This document shows, in pieces, positions 1-9,346 of a DNA stretch of 64,000 nucleotides (within the stretch, counting starts at the first letter, position 1; each line of letters begins with the position of its first letter). A program made the translations under genes and the position numbers. Source of the DNA: Acidobacteria bacterium Mor1 (lineage in GTDB: Bacteria > Acidobacteriota > Polarisedimenticolia > Polarisedimenticolales > Polarisedimenticolaceae); NCBI GenBank assembly GCA_001664505.1, contig CP011806.1:5480589-5544588 (forward strand), written 5' to 3'. The notes beneath the pieces were generated by a model, which saw only the letters and a program-made list of their open reading frames with translations, made no database searches and had not been told where the DNA came from.

Positions 1-2
1 GA

Positions 3-1202
3 TACATCGGACTACAAATCGACCCGGAGCCGAATGTGATCTCCTGCAACGGCGGCCACGGAGTCCTGGTAACCGGCGGACCCAACGCACAGGTGGCTTT
101 CGAGAGCAATTTAATCGGGGTGCTGCCGGACGGAACAACTCCGTGTGGCAATACCGGTGCGGGAATACGGCTCGAGCGTGGCCAAGTAGACGTCGGGCGA
201 GAGCGGCCGGCAACTGGTGTGTGCGAGGGTGCTTGCAACCTGATTGCCTACAACGGCGAAGATGGCGTGACGGTGGTTCCGGTCGGCGGGGCTCGACTCA
301 TCGGGAACGAGATTCGAGACAACGGCGGGTTGGCGATTGACCGCGAGGCGGATGGAATTTCGATCAACGTGCCGCAGTCCTCCCGGAACAAGCCGGTGTT
401 GTTGAGCGTGTCGCAGAACGGCACCGATCGGGACGTCTTTGGTTCGTTGAACGCCTTCCCGAATCAGAGTTACGACATCCACGTCTACGGGATCCTGGCA
501 GAGGATCCTTCCGGTCATGGGGAGATGGATAGCTATGTCGGAAAGACTTCATGTGCGACGGATGCGGCTGGCGATTGTCAGTGGTCGGTCACGTGTATGG
601 ACTATCCGTTCTATACCGCGACGGCGCGCGGCTTTCACACCTCCGAGATGGCGTTGAATCTGGGCGGCCAGCCGGCGGATGCTGACGGAGACGGGGTCAT
701 CGATGGTTTGGACAACTGTCCCCAAAGTAGCAACGCGCAGCAATTGGATTCCGACGCGGATGGTTGGGGGGATGTCTGCGACAACTGCCCCCAAGAATTC
801 AACACAGGCCAACTGGACACGGATGGGGACGATGCGGGTGATGCTTGCGACTGCACCCCAAATATCTTCGGAACCGACCCGCCGCCGTCAGTAGCTACCG
901 TTTCCGGCTCACGGGTGAGCGGAGTCGATACGTCGGTTGAGTGGGCTTCACTGTCCGAGGCAACTTCCTACTCGGTCACGCGCGGGCTGCTCTCGTTGCT
1001 CGCTCCGGGACTCTACGGGCGGTGCTTCGTGGAGCCGGTAACGGGGACCTCGGTGGCCGACTCCCAAGTGCCACCTCGTGGTGATGGTTTCTTCTACCTG
1101 GTTCAGGCCTTCAACGGGTGTGGGCTCGGGACGTTGGGCATGGACTCGACGGGTGCAGAGCGAATCAATGTGGATCCTCTGGGTTGCGTCGGCGCGCCTT
1201 AG
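3..1202 (+). CDS. Secreted right-handed beta-helix protein with thrombospondin type 3 repeats (5' end outside window)
   Basis: The reading frame is open from the window edge, so the true start lies upstream; the GTG at 36 is internal. The first ~400 bases encode beta-helix-type repeats (ISCNGGHGVLVTG, SNLIGVLPDGTT, GNTGAGIRL), the Asn/Gly-rich rungs seen in parallel beta-helix surface proteins. Around 676-860 come calcium-binding thrombospondin type 3 repeats (DADGDGVIDGLDNCP, DSDADGWGDVCDNCP, DTDGDDAGDACD). The last ~85 residues form a module with FFYLVQAFNGCG and GMDSTGAER that recurs in other secreted proteins of this window. The protein is probably extracellular or surface bound; its ligand or substrate is unknown. 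A strong hairpin follows the stop. Confidence 0.85.
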   Translation, partial: YIGLQIDPEPNVISCNGGHGVLVTGGPNAQVAFESNLIGVLPDGTTPCGNTGAGIRLERGQVDVGRERPATGVCEGACNLIAYNGEDGVTVVPVGGARLIGNEIRDNGGLAIDREADGISINVPQSSRNKPVLLSVSQNGTDRDVFGSLNAFPNQSYDIHVYGILAEDPSGHGEMDSYVGKTSCATDAAGDCQWSVTCMDYPFYTATARGFHTSEMALNLGGQPADADGDGVIDGLDNCPQSSNAQQLDSDADGWGDVCDNCPQEFNTGQLDTDGDDAGDACDCTPNIFGTDPPPSVATVSGSRVSGVDTSVEWASLSEATSYSVTRGLLSLLAPGLYGRCFVEPVTGTSVADSQVPPRGDGFFYLVQAFNGCGLGTLGMDSTGAERINVDPLGCVGAP

Positions 1203-1226
1203 AGAGGATTCTGCGGATCGCGAGAG

Positions 1227-1259
1227 CGGGGAGTGAGCGCCTGGGCGCTGCACTCCCCG
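1227..1259. terminator. Hairpin between convergent genes
   Basis: CGGGGAGTGAGCGCC pairs with GGCGCTGCACTCCCCG with a single bulged G and a two-base loop. It lies between the stop of the beta-helix gene and the stop of the SDR gene. The T-tract is weak (TCTTCT on the plus side), so termination is likely but not certain, and it may serve both strands. Confidence 0.6.
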
Positions 1260-1289
1260 TCTTCTGCAATCTGGCTGGCGTTGGCGCAA

Positions 1290-2063
1290 TCAGTTGCGGC
1301 CGGCCATCACGCCGCCGTCCACATCCCAGACTGCGCCGGTAACCCAGCCGGCTTCATCCGACAGCAGGAAGTCGATCACCGAGGAGACGTCTGCCGGTTG
1401 GCCGATGCGGCCGATGGGGTGGAAGCCGTTGAAGGCCTTGAGCTGTTCGCCGATCTGAGACGGCTCGATGAACGCGCCGTAGATCGGTGTTTGCACCACG
1501 GCAGGGGAGACGGCGTTGACCCGGATGTGGTCGTCGGCGAGTTCCATCGCCAGGTGTTGGGTCATGGCGTGGAGGCCGGCCTTGGCCATCGAGTAAGCGG
1601 ATGACGGGGTCGCCTTGACCGACTGCTTGGCCCACATCGAACCGACGTTGACGATCGAGCCTCCTCCGGCCTTCTTCATGCCGTCGACGGCGGCCTGGGT
1701 GGTGAAGAACAGCGAGCGGTTGAGGTCGAGATACTTGTCGTAGTCCGCTCCGGTATGGTCGACGAACGGGGTCGGCTTGAAGTAGCCGGCGGCGTTGACC
1801 AGGCGGGTGAAGGGCGTCTGAGCCGAGCGGATGGACTGGTTGAACGCCTCGACCTGCTCGCGGTTGTAGAGGTCGACGCCGGTGGCCTGGACCTCGCCGA
1901 GTTGCGACAGCTCGCGGGCGGTGGTGTCGAGCTTCTCGCCGGGGCGGGAGACCAGGTGAACCGGGACGCCGCGTTTGAGCAGCCGCTCGGCTGAAGAACG
2001 TCCGATACCGCTGGAGCCGCCGATGACCAGTGCCGGGTTGGGGGTAGTGGGGGTCGTGCTCAT
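1290..2063 (-). CDS. SDR family NAD(P)-dependent oxidoreductase
   Basis: A 257-residue classical short-chain dehydrogenase/reductase, the usual length for the family. It has the N-terminal cofactor motif GGSSGIG, NAAG in strand 4, the catalytic serine in NVGSMWAK, the YSMAK Tyr/Lys pair, and the family C-terminus ([10 protein letters not shown]). The ATG at 2063 is chosen because AGGAGA lies seven bases upstream; an upstream in-frame start at 2096 would overlap the operator. The substrate cannot be read from sequence. It lies directly downstream of a TetR gene on the same strand, and a copy of the TetR gene's own operator motif sits 25 bases before its start, so it is probably derepressed by a small hydrophobic or aldehyde-like inducer (inference). 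Confidence 0.9.
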   Translation of the reverse strand: MSTTPTTPNPALVIGGSSGIGRSSAERLLKRGVPVHLVSRPGEKLDTTARELSQLGEVQATGVDLYNREQVEAFNQSIRSAQTPFTRLVNAAGYFKPTPFVDHTGADYDKYLDLNRSLFFTTQAAVDGMKKAGGGSIVNVGSMWAKQSVKATPSSAYSMAKAGLHAMTQHLAMELADDHIRVNAVSPAVVQTPIYGAFIEPSQIGEQLKAFNGFHPIGRIGQPADVSSVIDFLLSDEAGWVTGAVWDVDGGVMAGRN

Positions 2064-2087
2064 GATCGTTCTCCTGAAAGGTGAGTG

Positions 2088-2103
2088 ACCTATCAATAGG
2101 TAG
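2088..2103. promoter_or_regulatory. Probable TetR operator upstream of the SDR gene
   Basis: ACCTATCAATAGGT (2088-2101) is a perfect 6-bp inverted repeat with a 2-bp centre. Read as CTA-N4-TAGGTAG (2090-2103), it matches the sequence just upstream of the TetR gene at 2752-2765. Its placement 25 bases before the SDR start codon suits a repressor site. Confidence 0.65.
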
Positions 2104-2145
2104 ATTGCGGGATCAAAAAAGGGGGCGTCGGTCGGTTTCTCAACA

Positions 2146-2742
2146 TCAATCGGATCCTGGAGAGGTGACGGGAGTCAGGGCCTGAAAGAAGGTGCGCTCA
2201 ACCCGATCGAGAGCTCCGGCTGCCCCGGCGGCCCGGTCGAGGAGCAGGGCTCCCTGAAGACCGGATACCAAGAGCGAGGCCAGATCCTCTGCGTTCGCGC
2301 TCCCGGGAGCGCCAAACTCCCCGTTTTCCCGGCCTAGCTCGATCTGACGCTGGACCCACCGGGTGCTTCCGTCGAGGTAGGCGCGGACCGATTCCTGGAC
2401 GTCTTCTCGCAGGGTCTCGAGATCGCTGGCGAGGGAGCCGCACAGGCAAATGAGGCCTTTCTTCTCGGTCTGGCGGTAGGACTCGATGAACTCCGCCAAC
2501 CGGGCGTGAGCCTGGGGATGGCGCCGCTCGATCCCCGCCAGGGCCTCGTTGAGGCCGCCGACGTAGCGATCGATGAGAGCCTTGCCCAGGTCGGCCTTGG
2601 AGGCGTAATGGTAGTGAATGCTCGCGGTCCGAATGCCGATCGCGGCAGCCAAGTCCTTGTAGCTGAAAGCGTTATAGCCCCGGGTCTGGACCAGGCGTTG
2701 GGCCTCGTCGAGGAGCTTTTCCGATGTGCTTGCCGCGCTCAT
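2146..2742 (-). CDS. TetR/AcrR family transcriptional regulator
   Basis: A 198-residue protein with the N-terminal TetR helix-turn-helix at about residues 10-55 ([37 protein letters not shown]), in which [11 protein letters not shown] is the recognition helix region. The C-terminal two thirds are the variable ligand-binding and dimerisation domain, with a [12 protein letters not shown] segment typical of the quinone/aldehyde-sensing TetR subgroup. The gene is transcribed toward the SDR gene, with 82 bases between them. A CTA-N4-TAGGTAG element lies ten bases before its start codon and again before the SDR gene, so negative autoregulation and control of the SDR are the simplest reading. Confidence 0.92.
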   Translation of the reverse strand: MSAASTSEKLLDEAQRLVQTRGYNAFSYKDLAAAIGIRTASIHYHYASKADLGKALIDRYVGGLNEALAGIERRHPQAHARLAEFIESYRQTEKKGLICLCGSLASDLETLREDVQESVRAYLDGSTRWVQRQIELGRENGEFGAPGSANAEDLASLLVSGLQGALLLDRAAGAAGALDRVERTFFQALTPVTSPGSD

Positions 2743-2751
2743 GTCGTCAAT

Positions 2752-2766
2752 CTACTTGTAGGTAGG
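2752..2766. promoter_or_regulatory. Probable TetR autoregulatory operator
   Basis: CTACTTGTAGGTAGG contains the perfect repeat CTAC-TT-GTAG and shares CTA-N4-TAGGTAG with the site upstream of the SDR gene. It lies between the divergent TetR and subtilase genes, ten bases from the TetR start codon. Confidence 0.65.
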
Positions 2767-2865
2767 TGTATTGTCAAGGGCCTTCCGGTCGGCGGAATTT
2801 TGAACCTGATGTCGTGGGCCCCGACTTCCTTCGTGGGTACAAGTTCACCCAAAGGAGGTCGGGTA

Positions 2866-5589
2866 ATGCGGAACGCGGGGGCAGTCTTTCTCGTCCTGGG
2901 TCTGTGGATTTGCCTCGGAGCCGGCGTGGCAAATGCCGCCGAGTTGCGCGGAGACCTCCCTCGGGTACTGGCAGAAGCCGACGAAGACGCCTGGATCCCG
3001 GTGACCCTCGTGATGGAGCGTCAACTCTCCCGGACCCAGGTTCTCGATCTCAAGTACCGGCACCGCCAAAAGGATGCGCGTCGAGCGGCGATCTCCGGCA
3101 GGCTCCGGCAAGAGGCCGAGGCGGGCCAGGCCCGCCTGCTCGAAGAGCTTCACGGCCGCGTCGGGCTGGATGTGCGCAACGTCAAGACGCTGTGGTTGAC
3201 CAGCGTCGTTGCCGCCGAGGTGCGCCCTGCGGCTTTGCGGCGACTATCGACGCGCCCCGGGATTGCGCGGATCAACCACAACGCCCCCCGGGAGGTGTTG
3301 CTCGACTACGAGGAACGCCAGATCGACGCTCCGGTGGTCAATGATCCGTTGGCCAATGATCCCGTGGTCGCCGGGGGCCCTGTGGTCGAGTGCGGGGTGG
3401 ACCTGATGGGGACCCCCCAGGTTTGGGATCAACTGGGGATCACCGGCCACGGCGTGGTCGTTGCGTCGAGCGACACGGGCGTTTGTCTGTTCCACCCGGA
3501 TATCGAGAACCAGATCTGGGTCAACCCGGGTGAGGACCTGGACGGGGACCGTGCCCTCAACGACACCGACGACCGAAACGGCATCGACGACGACGGGAAC
3601 GGGCTGATCGACGACCTGACCGGCTGGAACTTCTGGGCAGACAGCGCCGACAACAGCGATCAGAACAACCACGGCTCCCACGTCGCGGGCACCATCGCGG
3701 GAAACGGTACTCAGGGGATGCAATCCGGCATGGCTCCCGACGCCAAGGTGATGGTGCTGGAGGCGGGGGAGTTCACCTCGCATGAGATGGCTGTCTGGAC
3801 CGCAATTCAGTACGCGGTAGACCAAGGCGCGGACATCACGACGCTGAGCCTGGGCTTCCGGCCTTCGAGCAATCCCGACCGGGGTACGTGGCGATCGACA
3901 ATCGGCAATGCCATCGATATGGGCATGGTCTTCCTGGCCGCCGCAGGGAACGAGGGCGACGGCAACGAACCGCAGAATGTGACAACGCCCGGGGACGTTC
4001 CTCGTGTCATCACCGTTGGCGCGACGGACTGCGACGATCTGATCGCCTCCTTCTCGTCGATCGGGCCGGTGAGCTGGTCCGATGTTGCGCCCTACAACGA
4101 TCACCCTTTTCCGCCGGGCCTGGTCAAGCCCGACGTCACGGCTCCGGGACGCTTCACCGAGAGTCATGATTTCTGCGACGGCTATCGAACCAAATCCGGA
4201 ACGTCGATGGCGACGCCACATGTCGCGGGAACCGTCGCGCTGATGCTTTCGACCAACCCCGACCTGGAACACGACGACATCAAGCAGATTCTCGAGCAAA
4301 CCTCGATCGATCTCGGTGACCCGGGCAAGGACAACACCTACGGCAGCGGGCGGGTCGACGCCTTCGCGGCCGTGCAGTCGGTTACCGGCACCCTGCGCTA
4401 TGAGTCTCACATCCTTGACGATACTGCTCCGAGTTACGGCAACGGCGATGGCCTGGTTGGCGAAGGGGAGGTGGTTACCGTTCGCGTCACCCTACGCAAC
4501 AACGGTACTCTGACGGCGACCGCGGTCATGGCGGAGATGTCCAGCGACGTCCCCGGTGTGGAGGTGCTCGATTCGGTCGCGTTCTTTCCGGATATTCCGG
4601 CGGGAGCCACCGCAGAGAGTGCCGGTGTGCACTTCACCTTGCGCATTAGCGAACACTGCGGAGGTGTGGTGCCGCTCCGCCTTCAGCTCTACCAGGATGG
4701 TTTCGACCCTATTCCAAGCTGGTTCTCCTTCGTCGTCGGATTCGAGGAGCAGCTCGAGATTTTCGAAGACGATATGGAGACCGACAAGGGCTGGACCCCT
4801 TCGGGTACCGAGATGCAGAACCCGTTCGTGCGCGATGACCCCCACGAGGTGACTCAGGGGCCCAACGTGGTTCAGCCAGAAGATGACATCACCGCGAACC
4901 CCGGTACTCAGGCCTGGGTGACCGGCAACCCCCCGGTCGGGCCCGGTTTCAGCGCCGAGTCCGGCGATGTGGACGCCGAGGCGATCCTCACCTCTCCGAA
5001 GATTGACGCTTCAGCGGTGGACGAAGTCTGGATCGACTACTGGCGCTGGGTGCACATTCAGAACGTCTTCAACTCTGACGGATTTACCCTTTGGGTCTCG
5101 AACGACGACGGACAGACCTGGATCGAGGCGGATAGCCACCTCACCGGCGCCACCCAGTGGAATCAGGTCGTACTGCGGCTTCCGATCTCACCCGGGCCGG
5201 ACATGCGGCTCCAGGCACGCATCAGTGAGGGCCCGTTCCAGGGCGTCAACGAAGCGTTGATTGACGAGGTGCGGCTCTACGGCATGCGCACACTGTGCAA
5301 CACCTTCCAGGAGCCGCCAGCCCTGGCACCGAACCCCGTTGGCGACACTCTGGTGGTCCAGAAGTTCGGCGGGGGCGTGCGTTTGGACTGGTCGACGCCG
5401 CCGGTGGACGGGGCTCACGACGCCGCCACCCTGTTCCAGATCTACCGTTCCGTTGCCAAGACAGGGTTCACCCTGGAGGCGGCCACCACCGACGCGAGCT
5501 ACTTTGAGCTTCAGGATCAGACCACGGCGTACTATCTGGTCGGCGCCTCCAATGGGGGCGGCGATTCCGGCGAGATGCCCGGGTTCTAG
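2866..5589 (+). CDS. Secreted subtilisin-like serine protease (S8)
   Basis: The 907-residue protein starts at the ATG at 2866, preceded by AAAGGAGG; a longer upstream reading frame lacks the signal peptide. Residues 1-24 are a signal peptide (AVFLVLGLWICLGAGVANA). An inhibitor-like propeptide follows to about residue 155. The catalytic domain shows Asp203 (SSDTG), His269 (NNHGSHVAGT), the oxyanion Asn362 (AAGNEGDG) and Ser447 (SGTSMATPHVAGT). An Asp/Asn-rich loop after Asp203 (DTDDRNGIDDDGNG) probably binds calcium. The C-terminal ~430 residues hold beta-sandwich domains and end in a module (YYLVGASNGGGDSGE) related to the shared C-terminal domain of other secreted proteins here. It is probably an extracellular degradative protease. 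It ends three bases from the convergent HNH gene. Confidence 0.95.
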   Translation: MRNAGAVFLVLGLWICLGAGVANAAELRGDLPRVLAEADEDAWIPVTLVMERQLSRTQVLDLKYRHRQKDARRAAISGRLRQEAEAGQARLLEELHGRVGLDVRNVKTLWLTSVVAAEVRPAALRRLSTRPGIARINHNAPREVLLDYEERQIDAPVVNDPLANDPVVAGGPVVECGVDLMGTPQVWDQLGITGHGVVVASSDTGVCLFHPDIENQIWVNPGEDLDGDRALNDTDDRNGIDDDGNGLIDDLTGWNFWADSADNSDQNNHGSHVAGTIAGNGTQGMQSGMAPDAKVMVLEAGEFTSHEMAVWTAIQYAVDQGADITTLSLGFRPSSNPDRGTWRSTIGNAIDMGMVFLAAAGNEGDGNEPQNVTTPGDVPRVITVGATDCDDLIASFSSIGPVSWSDVAPYNDHPFPPGLVKPDVTAPGRFTESHDFCDGYRTKSGTSMATPHVAGTVALMLSTNPDLEHDDIKQILEQTSIDLGDPGKDNTYGSGRVDAFAAVQSVTGTLRYESHILDDTAPSYGNGDGLVGEGEVVTVRVTLRNNGTLTATAVMAEMSSDVPGVEVLDSVAFFPDIPAGATAESAGVHFTLRISEHCGGVVPLRLQLYQDGFDPIPSWFSFVVGFEEQLEIFEDDMETDKGWTPSGTEMQNPFVRDDPHEVTQGPNVVQPEDDITANPGTQAWVTGNPPVGPGFSAESGDVDAEAILTSPKIDASAVDEVWIDYWRWVHIQNVFNSDGFTLWVSNDDGQTWIEADSHLTGATQWNQVVLRLPISPGPDMRLQARISEGPFQGVNEALIDEVRLYGMRTLCNTFQEPPALAPNPVGDTLVVQKFGGGVRLDWSTPPVDGAHDAATLFQIYRSVAKTGFTLEAATTDASYFELQDQTTAYYLVGASNGGGDSGEMPGF

Positions 5590-5592
5590 GCG

Positions 5593-7186
5593 CTAGGCTG
5601 CAGTCGGCGACGGCTCCTTGGCGGAATCGCGCAGCGGCGGTCTCTTCTTGGATAGCGCCGCGCGAAGAATGGCTGCTTCGCTCGGTGTTTCTCCAGGGGA
5701 AAACAGTCGCAGGGCTTGTCGAATCGAATCGCGGGCCTCGCTCCTTGAGAACCCTAGCCGCACCAGCCCCATTGCCAGGTCCTCGACCGCCGCTTCGGTG
5801 AGTGCTCCCACCGCGCTTCCCCCCACGCCTCCAGGCGCGTCCGAGTCGTCCGCGTTCGCGGACTCGCTACCGCCATCGCCGGATCGAATCCACACCGGCA
5901 GGTCCGCCGGTAGGTCCGCCGACCGGTCTGGGTGATCGGCGGTATTTCCGAACCGGCAAGGGACCGGTGTCCACTGCAGGCCGGCGGCGCCGGGCCCGTC
6001 GACGGTGCCCTTCACTTTCAGGAGTCCGGCGTGAATCAATGCGTGACACGTAGCGCACACCGCGACCTCGTTGTAGCAAGTTGTCGCGCCTCCCTGGGAC
6101 CGGAACACGATGTGATGACATTGATCCGCGGGTCGAGAGCAATGAGGGTTACCGCACCGATGGGATTCGCGAGCAAGAATCTGCCGGCGGAGCTTCGGAG
6201 GGGTCGGGCCGTCGATCACGACGGGTTCGGCGCAGCCGGCGTGGCGGTCCAGGTCCGACGGATTCATCTCCACCAGCCCATCGGACGTCGCCATGGCCGA
6301 ACGGGAACAATCGGGGCAGCGGTGGTAAACGATCTGGCTATTGTAGGCCGATGTGGCCCCGGCCCCAGAGTCGGCCCCGGCCCCGGAGTCGGCCTCGGCC
6401 CCGGGGTCGGCCTGGGTCACAACGGCAGCCTGCTCACTCATGAACAGGATGATCTGCTCGACAGAGAGGTCCTTGCCCCCGGTCGACCGGCGAATCTGGT
6501 CCGCCGCCGACTCCAGCCAGCGGTAGACCTTCTCCATATCGGTGCGAGAAAAACGTAGGACGAGCTTCTGGTCCAGGTTCGGCAGTCCGAAGCCCTTTTT
6601 TCGCGGCTTATCCCCGAAGGGCGTGCCTGCATTCGGCGATCGTGTGTTCCGGCCCTCGCTCGACGAGGCAGTCCAGCCAGGTTTGCTGAGTCGCCGGCCG
6701 GGCGACTCGAGTCACTGCCTTCAGCACGGTCCAGCCCAGTCCGCCCTCGGCAAACGCACGGCGCAGCTCCGGCAGTTCGGTCAACGCCTTGGATACGCGC
6801 AGATGTTCGTAGCACTCCGTACGACGCAGATGAAGCCTCGCCGCGGCGTACCCCGCAACCGAGGAGAACCCGAGTTCGAGGAATCCCGATGATTCGTGCA
6901 GACTGCGCAACGCCTCGCACAGGGCAAGCCGCCCGCGGTTGCCGGTTCGCAAGCCCTTGATAGCCAACTCGTGGAGGTCCCATGGTCGCAAGCGGACGCT
7001 CCGCGCTTCCCTGGCGTTCCTGGCGTGGCTGGCATGCCTGGCCTCCGTCGCATTCCTTGCGTCCTTGGTGTGCCTTCTGCCCCTGGCCGCACAAGCCTCT
7101 TTTCCCTCCTGAGCCTCCGGCGAGGCCGAATGCTGAGCCCCGGAGCGAGCGGGGCGCGAACACGACTCTTCTGCGGTGAGTTGCAT
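5593..7186 (-). pseudogene. HNH endonuclease gene interrupted by a frameshift
   Basis: Two overlapping frames make one protein. The upstream part starts at the ATG at 7186 (GGAGG four bases before it) and contains a helical domain (RVSKALTELPELRRAFAEG) before ending at TAA 6608-6610. The downstream frame continues the same protein (KKGFGLPNLDQKLVLRFSR, then MEKVYRWLES) to the HNH zinc-finger nuclease region (RCGNPHCSRPADQCHHIVF, then CATCHALIH). Removing one base in the C-run at 6612-6615 joins them. The layout, helical N-terminal domain plus C-terminal HNH, resembles the DUF222/13E12-type HNH proteins that occur as dispersed copies in many genomes. A low-complexity Ala-Arg-X tract lies near the N-terminus. 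The break could be real decay or a homopolymer sequencing error. Confidence 0.8.
6998..7060 (-). repeat. 9-bp repeats encoding an Ala-X-X triplet tract in the HNH gene
   Basis: Seven consecutive 9-bp units encode ARN-ATE-ARH-ASH-ARN-ARE-ARS. On the plus strand the units read as variants of CCTGGCGTT. The tract lies in the linker between the N-terminus and the helical domain of the broken HNH gene, and looks like recent slippage expansion. Confidence 0.7.
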
Positions 7187-7457
7187 GAGTCCTCCGAGCG
7201 AAACCGTGGAACAGAGAGCGAACAAACCGGTGGCGGCGGCTCCAAACCACGCACTGAAAGAGAGAGGCGCTTAGCGGGACAGGGCACGCAGTCTACCGAC
7301 CCACCCACACCGTACACAGCCGTCCCGCTGGTTTCAGCGTTTCGAATCCATAACCGCGAAAACCAACGCGGATCAAGCCGCGCTGCTGTGAGCTTCCTCC
7401 GGTATAGTTGAGCCATCGGCGCCAACTTCCGGCCCGATTCAAGTTGGAGGCGCCCCC

Positions 7458-8117
7458 TTGCCAACCGCTCGCGAACTCGCCCAGGAAGCCTTCGAATTCG
7501 GCAAGACCCTCGACCTCAAGGGCATCGGCTACGGGCGTGATACTCAAGACCCCGACAAGTGGTACGACAACCCCACCGCGTACTACAAGTTTCTCGCCGG
7601 TTTCGCCGCCAAGAGCGGCGTGCGGGATATCCTCGAGATCGGCACCTGGTACGGCGGGTCGACAAGGTGCTTGGCGCGCGGCCAGTCCGCGGCCGATGCG
7701 ACCGCCCCCACGAAGATCGTCACCATCGATCAGGAACAGCGGGATACGTCGGTCTTCCGTGAGTATCCGACGATCACCGCCATCGAGGGTAATTCTCTCG
7801 ACCCCCGCACCATGCGGGCGGCTCTGGGGCTGTTCGACTACCGCCCGGTGGACCTGCTCTACGTCGACGCGTTCATCGCCTACGCGGCGTCGATCGCCTT
7901 TATCGGGATCTACTCGACGCTGTTCCGCCCGAGTTTCATGATCCTCGACGACATCAAGTACAACGAGAGCATGACCGAGATGTGGAGCGATCTATGCCGG
8001 GTCTATGGTGAGCGGGCGCTGGACCTCGACGAAGTCGATCCTGCGATCCGCCCCAAGTGCGGCTTCGGGTTGATCGACCTGCGCGGGTGGTACGACAGCC
8101 CCGGGCGGGCGGGTTGA
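7458..8117 (+). CDS. Class I SAM-dependent methyltransferase-like protein (CmcI-like)
   Basis: A 219-residue protein starting at TTG 7458, chosen because GGAGG lies seven bases before it. The motif DILEIGTWYGGST is a glycine-rich SAM-binding loop, followed by KIVTIDQEQ (acidic residue after strand 2) and LLYVDAFIAY plus FMILDDIKY. That arrangement is seen in CmcI/rhamnosyl O-methyltransferase-like proteins often placed near glycan or antibiotic genes. The substrate is unknown. It is the first gene of a tight operon: its stop overlaps the start of the TPR membrane protein by one base (TGATG), and the kinase and regulator follow with four-base overlaps. Confidence 0.75.
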   Translation: MPTARELAQEAFEFGKTLDLKGIGYGRDTQDPDKWYDNPTAYYKFLAGFAAKSGVRDILEIGTWYGGSTRCLARGQSAADATAPTKIVTIDQEQRDTSVFREYPTITAIEGNSLDPRTMRAALGLFDYRPVDLLYVDAFIAYAASIAFIGIYSTLFRPSFMILDDIKYNESMTEMWSDLCRVYGERALDLDEVDPAIRPKCGFGLIDLRGWYDSPGRAG

Positions 8118-9346
8118 TGCGCGCCCGGGGGTTGAAGGCAGCCGCAAATGTCGGCCGGTGGGCCCTTGTCCTGGTCTGGGCGATTTCAATCGGCGGGTTC
8201 TCCGTAGCGGGCCAAAGCCATGGCGAACAAGCGCCCGGGGGCAACCATGGGCCCGACGCCGGCTCGAAGCCGAGCGCCGACACGCTGCATCGGGAAGCCA
8301 CTCGCGCCTTCGAGCGAGCCGATATCGACGCTTCGGCCGCTGCCTTCGACCGGCTGGCCGAACACTATCCGGAGCGCATCCCACACCTGTGGCAACGAGG
8401 GATCACCCTCTACTACGCCGGGCGCTACGAAGACTGCGTCGAGCAGTTCACCCGGCACCGGGAGGTCAACCCCCACGACGCCGAGAACTCCGCCTGGCAC
8501 TTCCTGTGTACGGCGAAGTTGAAGGGGGTGGACGAAGCTGCGGCGCGACTGTTCCCGGCCAAGGATCCGCGGGTTCCGCTGATGGCGATCCACGCGTTGT
8601 ACGCCTCAAAGGGCAGCTTGGACGACGTTCTCGCGGCGGTCTCCGAGGGGGATCCGTCGCCAAGAGCCCTTCGGGTCCGCGACTTCTACTCCAATCTGTA
8701 TATCGCGCTTTGGTTCGAGGCCCAGGGTGAGAGTGATGTCGCATTGGAATATTTGAACCTGGCGCTCCGCGGCGAGCCGGTTGGCCACTACATGGAGACG
8801 GTGGCCGAAGTGCATCGGACGCTGGCGATGAGGGCCCGGGAGATGTCGCTGCAGGCCGACGAACGTCGCGAGCGCTCGTGGCTGAATCCTCGTCTGCTGG
8901 TACGCAATGCACGAGCACTCTACGGCACACCCATGCTGTTGATCGGCGGCTTGTTGGCCTCATGCCTGGTGGTCGTGCCGTTGGCGCGCCGGAGATGGGC
9001 GGAACGTTGGCTGTCCGTCGCGCTGCCGCTAGGTGAGATCTGGCCGCTCCTGGCCTGGGGAGTCTGGTCCAGCGTGACCATGATTCAGGCGATCGACCAT
9101 ATGAGGGATCCCGCCCCAACAGCCGCGGAGTACTGGTCGATGGCTTTCTCCCAGGTTCTGGCGCTGGGTGTCTTTTCCGCCGCGGCGGTGCTGTTCTCCA
9201 TGATCCGTCGGTGGCTCTTTCCGAGCTGCCAACCCGTTCCTCTGATCTCTCAGGCGTTGTTGCTTTCCGTGATCTGGGTCGACTGGATGCTGTTCCTGCT
9301 TTCGATCACAACGTGGTTACCGATCCGTGAGGGCCACCCCTGGTGA
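8117..9346 (+). CDS. Membrane-anchored TPR protein
   Basis: A 409-residue protein with an N-terminal signal or anchor (RWALVLVWAISIGGFSVAG). An extracytoplasmic helical repeat region follows at about residues 55-230, with TPR-like units (ATRAFERADIDASAAAFDRL, GITLYYAGRYEDCVEQF). Four hydrophobic segments occur near the C-terminus (MLLIGGLLASCLVVVPLA, an ILLAW-type helix, VLALGVFSAAAVLF, ALLLSVIWVDWMLFLL). The ATG at 8117 overlaps the methyltransferase stop. The gene overlaps the downstream histidine kinase by four bases (GTGA), which suggests translational coupling and a joint role: it could present a periplasmic signal or partner to the kinase. No enzymatic motif was recognised. Confidence 0.75.
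   Translation: MRARGLKAAANVGRWALVLVWAISIGGFSVAGQSHGEQAPGGNHGPDAGSKPSADTLHREATRAFERADIDASAAAFDRLAEHYPERIPHLWQRGITLYYAGRYEDCVEQFTRHREVNPHDAENSAWHFLCTAKLKGVDEAAARLFPAKDPRVPLMAIHALYASKGSLDDVLAAVSEGDPSPRALRVRDFYSNLYIALWFEAQGESDVALEYLNLALRGEPVGHYMETVAEVHRTLAMRAREMSLQADERRERSWLNPRLLVRNARALYGTPMLLIGGLLASCLVVVPLARRRWAERWLSVALPLGEIWPLLAWGVWSSVTMIQAIDHMRDPAPTAAEYWSMAFSQVLALGVFSAAAVLFSMIRRWLFPSCQPVPLISQALLLSVIWVDWMLFLLSITTWLPIREGHPW

Noticed and set aside
7403..7408. TATAGT as a -10 box for the methyltransferase operon
   Set aside because: No matching -35 element at 16-18 bases upstream; too weak to list as a promoter.
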